From the NCBI GenBank assembly GCA_964445695.1, contig CAYULF010000014.1:87539-151538 (forward strand): 64,000 nt of DNA, given 5' to 3'. The DNA comes from JAUIKM01 sp964445695 (GTDB lineage: Bacteria; Bacteroidota; Ignavibacteria; Kapaibacteriales; UBA7675). The position numbers and the translations under genes are program-made. The notes beneath the pieces are model-generated. The model worked only from the letters and a program-made list of their open reading frames with translations, ran no database searches and had not been told where the DNA came from. The number at the start of each line of letters is the position of its first letter. Position 1 is the first letter of the stretch. This document shows positions 61,888-64,000 of the stretch, one piece after another.

Positions 61888-64000
61888 ATGAAAATCCAAC
61901 ATTGCACCGCGGTGCTTGCCCTGCTGATTTGTTTAAGTTGGCTGCCTGCACGTGCACAAGATGCCCGCCTTTACGGGCTGGACATCAACCTGGTAAAAAG
62001 CGAACTTTGGCGCATGGATCTGCCCGACGGCGAATTTGAAGTCGTCGCAGATTTGATTGGCAGGCTGACAACTGTGCAGAAAATCACCATCGACACACGC
62101 AACGATTTGCTGTGCGTCCTTTGTACTGTCACGCTGCCGGCGCATGACTGTTTCCAGGCATTTGACTTAAACACGGGCGAACTGCGCTCGGAGGTCGAGC
62201 GTCTGTCCCCGACAACGCTGGGGATGGAATACAATCCGCTCGACGGAAGATTGTACTTTCTGGAACTGCACGACAACTCCTTCGATGTCTGGCAATGGTG
62301 CCTCTCCTCCATTGACCCGGTAACGGGCGAGTTAAACAGGATGGAACCGTTTATCGGTCGCAAACTGGGCGGCTTCGATTATGTTCGGCTGGACTACGAG
62401 CGCGGCGTACTGTGGAATTTTTCGAACGCAAGCGACGTGTGGGTGGGCGTGGACATTCGAACCGGCAAGGCAATCCAGTGGCCGGAGCCCGGCTTCACGC
62501 TTCGCGCGGCTGAATACTTCGAGGGGACCGGTACATTCCTGGGCCTCAGGTCAGAACGCCGAAACAATGTCAACGTTTACGATCTGGTCGAGTTTAATCC
62601 CGACGAGGGAACTGTCAGCACCGTACGAACAGGGATAATGGACGATCGCAATCCCGACGGCAACAGCAATTCGGACATCGATCCGGTTGAGGGACGTTAC
62701 TACGTCGGGACGGACGCCGGCACGGTTGAAGTTTACACACTCACGGGACAGCGCATCGACCGCATCGAGGACTGGGAAGTGCGCTACGGCAGCCGGTGGG
62801 CGCTTCACCGAAAATACGCGCCTGTAAACAAACTGGCACGCGTCTACGGCACCGTCAATGCCGACCAGTTAAACAACTGCGACATTGCGGGATCGACGCC
62901 GCTGATGACCGGCATTGAAATCAATTTCGAACCCGGCGGTTATCGCGCCTGGTCGGCGGAGGACGGAAAGTTTCTCACCTTTCTACCTGTTGACGCGACC
63001 TACACGGCCGACTTCAACAACAACGATTTGTGGAACATCCCCTGCCAGGACAACTCATCTGAATTTGTGGTTTCCGCGGAAGGCGAAGCCGACCGTCCCC
63101 TGGACTATCTGCTGCAGTCAAACCGCATTTTTGAGCGCACCGAAGTTTCTCTGGTTGCCGGCCGGGCAATTCTTGCACGCGACTTGACTTATACAATCCA
63201 ACTTTCAAATGCAGGCACACTGTTGTTTAACGGCACACTCGTGCTGTGTTTTGACCCGCGTTTAACGGACATGCGCGCCGATCCCGCGCCGGACCGCGTG
63301 TTTGACGGCGTCGCCGAATGGGACATTGTAAACATGCCGATCGGTGCGCTGCGCCAGTTTAACATCACATTCAGAGTACCGGCGGACGAGTCGTTGCGCG
63401 GCGTGGAGCTCTGCGCCCAGGCCAAGATTCGCGACAAAAACCAGCTCGACCTGTTAAACAAATTCGGCAGAGACGAGATGTGCGTTACGGTGCGCGCTTC
63501 GCTCGATCCGAACGACATCAGCGTGGCGCCGCGCGGTTTCGGCGAACGAGGCATGATTGCAACGGAAGATTCGACGCTGGCCTACACGATTCGCTTTCAG
63601 AATATCGGCGACGCTCCCGCGCGCGACGTTGTGATACTCGACACGCTGGACGAGGATCTGGATGTTAACACTTTACACTTCGGAGCAGCTTCGCACGACT
63701 ACACGGTCAGTTTGTTTAACGGCCGCATTCTCGAGTTTCGTTTTGAGGGCATAGAACTGCCCGGCGCGCAGCAGGACGAGGCCGGCAGCCACGGCATGGT
63801 TAAATACAAGGTCGACCTGGGCAAGGATGCCGGCATCGGCACTGAAATAGAAAATCGCGCGGGCATTTATTTCGACTTCAATGCGCCCGTCATCACCAAC
63901 ACGGTTGTCAACACCATTACAGATCTTTCGACGGACGTCGAAACCGCTCCCCAACAGCCAGGGCTTGAGCTGCGCTCGCCCTCCAACGGCCTTTTTGTTT
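61888..64000 (+). CDS. T9SS-sorted surface protein, paralogue 3 (runs off window)
   Basis: 704 codons visible; the frame is open to the edge. ATG with GGAAG upstream. Signal peptide 1-23 (ends PARAQ). Then LYGLDINLVKSELWRMDLPD and TIDTRNDLLCVLC as in the other paralogues, a propeller-like half, Cys pairs (NNCDIAGS, IPCQDNSS), Ig-like domain and DUF7619 domain (AASHDYTVSLFNG). The last visible codons (PGLELRSPSNGLFV) are the start of the T9SS tail, so about 65 residues are missing. Contains the 326-base stretch shared with paralogue 2. Confidence 0.9.
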   Translation, partial: MKIQHCTAVLALLICLSWLPARAQDARLYGLDINLVKSELWRMDLPDGEFEVVADLIGRLTTVQKITIDTRNDLLCVLCTVTLPAHDCFQAFDLNTGELRSEVERLSPTTLGMEYNPLDGRLYFLELHDNSFDVWQWCLSSIDPVTGELNRMEPFIGRKLGGFDYVRLDYERGVLWNFSNASDVWVGVDIRTGKAIQWPEPGFTLRAAEYFEGTGTFLGLRSERRNNVNVYDLVEFNPDEGTVSTVRTGIMDDRNPDGNSNSDIDPVEGRYYVGTDAGTVEVYTLTGQRIDRIEDWEVRYGSRWALHRKYAPVNKLARVYGTVNADQLNNCDIAGSTPLMTGIEINFEPGGYRAWSAEDGKFLTFLPVDATYTADFNNNDLWNIPCQDNSSEFVVSAEGEADRPLDYLLQSNRIFERTEVSLVAGRAILARDLTYTIQLSNAGTLLFNGTLVLCFDPRLTDMRADPAPDRVFDGVAEWDIVNMPIGALRQFNITFRVPADESLRGVELCAQAKIRDKNQLDLLNKFGRDEMCVTVRASLDPNDISVAPRGFGERGMIATEDSTLAYTIRFQNIGDAPARDVVILDTLDEDLDVNTLHFGAASHDYTVSLFNGRILEFRFEGIELPGAQQDEAGSHGMVKYKVDLGKDAGIGTEIENRAGIYFDFNAPVITNTVVNTITDLSTDVETAPQQPGLELRSPSNGLFV

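Overview
The window looks like a chromosome segment from a GC-rich member of the FCB group, closest in style to the Chlorobiota/Ignavibacteria/Kapabacteria side of Bacteroidota. Several large secreted proteins end in a type IX secretion (T9SS) sorting domain, OmpA-like and PD40 proteins are present, and the translation genes lie in the order rplM-rpsI-rpsB-tsf-pyrH-frr. Recognisable Shine-Dalgarno sites precede many starts, which argues against a typical Bacteroidia genome. Lineage is an inference; there is no rRNA in the window.

Layout. 1-3.5 kb: the N-terminus of a DUF5916-type outer-membrane protein (minus strand), then a TPR membrane protein and a TPR-AAA ATPase. 3.6-6.5 kb: tRNA-Ala and tRNA-Asp with promoter and terminator, a small membrane protein, a choloylglycine-hydrolase-family Ntn amidase and an alpha/beta hydrolase. 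8.0-24.4 kb: a tight five-gene cassette of very large proteins (616, 1399, 1062, 1677 and 687 aa) without signal peptides. The first ends in a phage-type S74 auto-chaperone domain, the third carries a nuclease-like His/Asn motif, and the fourth resembles DUF6603 proteins. A frameshifted fragment of the 5.9-kb hydrolase lies directly after the cassette, so two hydrolase copies bracket it. This is the best candidate for an undescribed system.

24.9-30.1 kb: a helical-repeat protein (minus strand), then a plus-strand group made of two small related proteins, a protein-arginine-deiminase-like enzyme and an ankyrin-repeat protein, led by mutually exclusive stem-loops. 30.2-44.7 kb: a GIY-YIG-like protein, a PD40-OmpA protein, a VWA-OmpA lipoprotein, a papain-like lipoprotein, a giant DUF7948/SBBP-type protein and a subtilase (both T9SS-sorted), and a small exported Cys-rich protein.

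44.9-54.4 kb: housekeeping genes: gamma-carbonic anhydrase-like protein, TPR protein, frr, pyrH, tsf, rpsB, rpsI and rplM on the minus strand; divergently mazG and an ABC-2 type exporter pair. 54.6-64 kb: a family of T9SS-sorted paralogues (two complete, one collapsed to a 338-bp remnant, one running off the window) plus an intradiol dioxygenase with its own T9SS tail. The spaces hold copies of a palindrome and of a repeat of about 240 bp. Near-identical DNA shared by the paralogues points to ongoing recombination.
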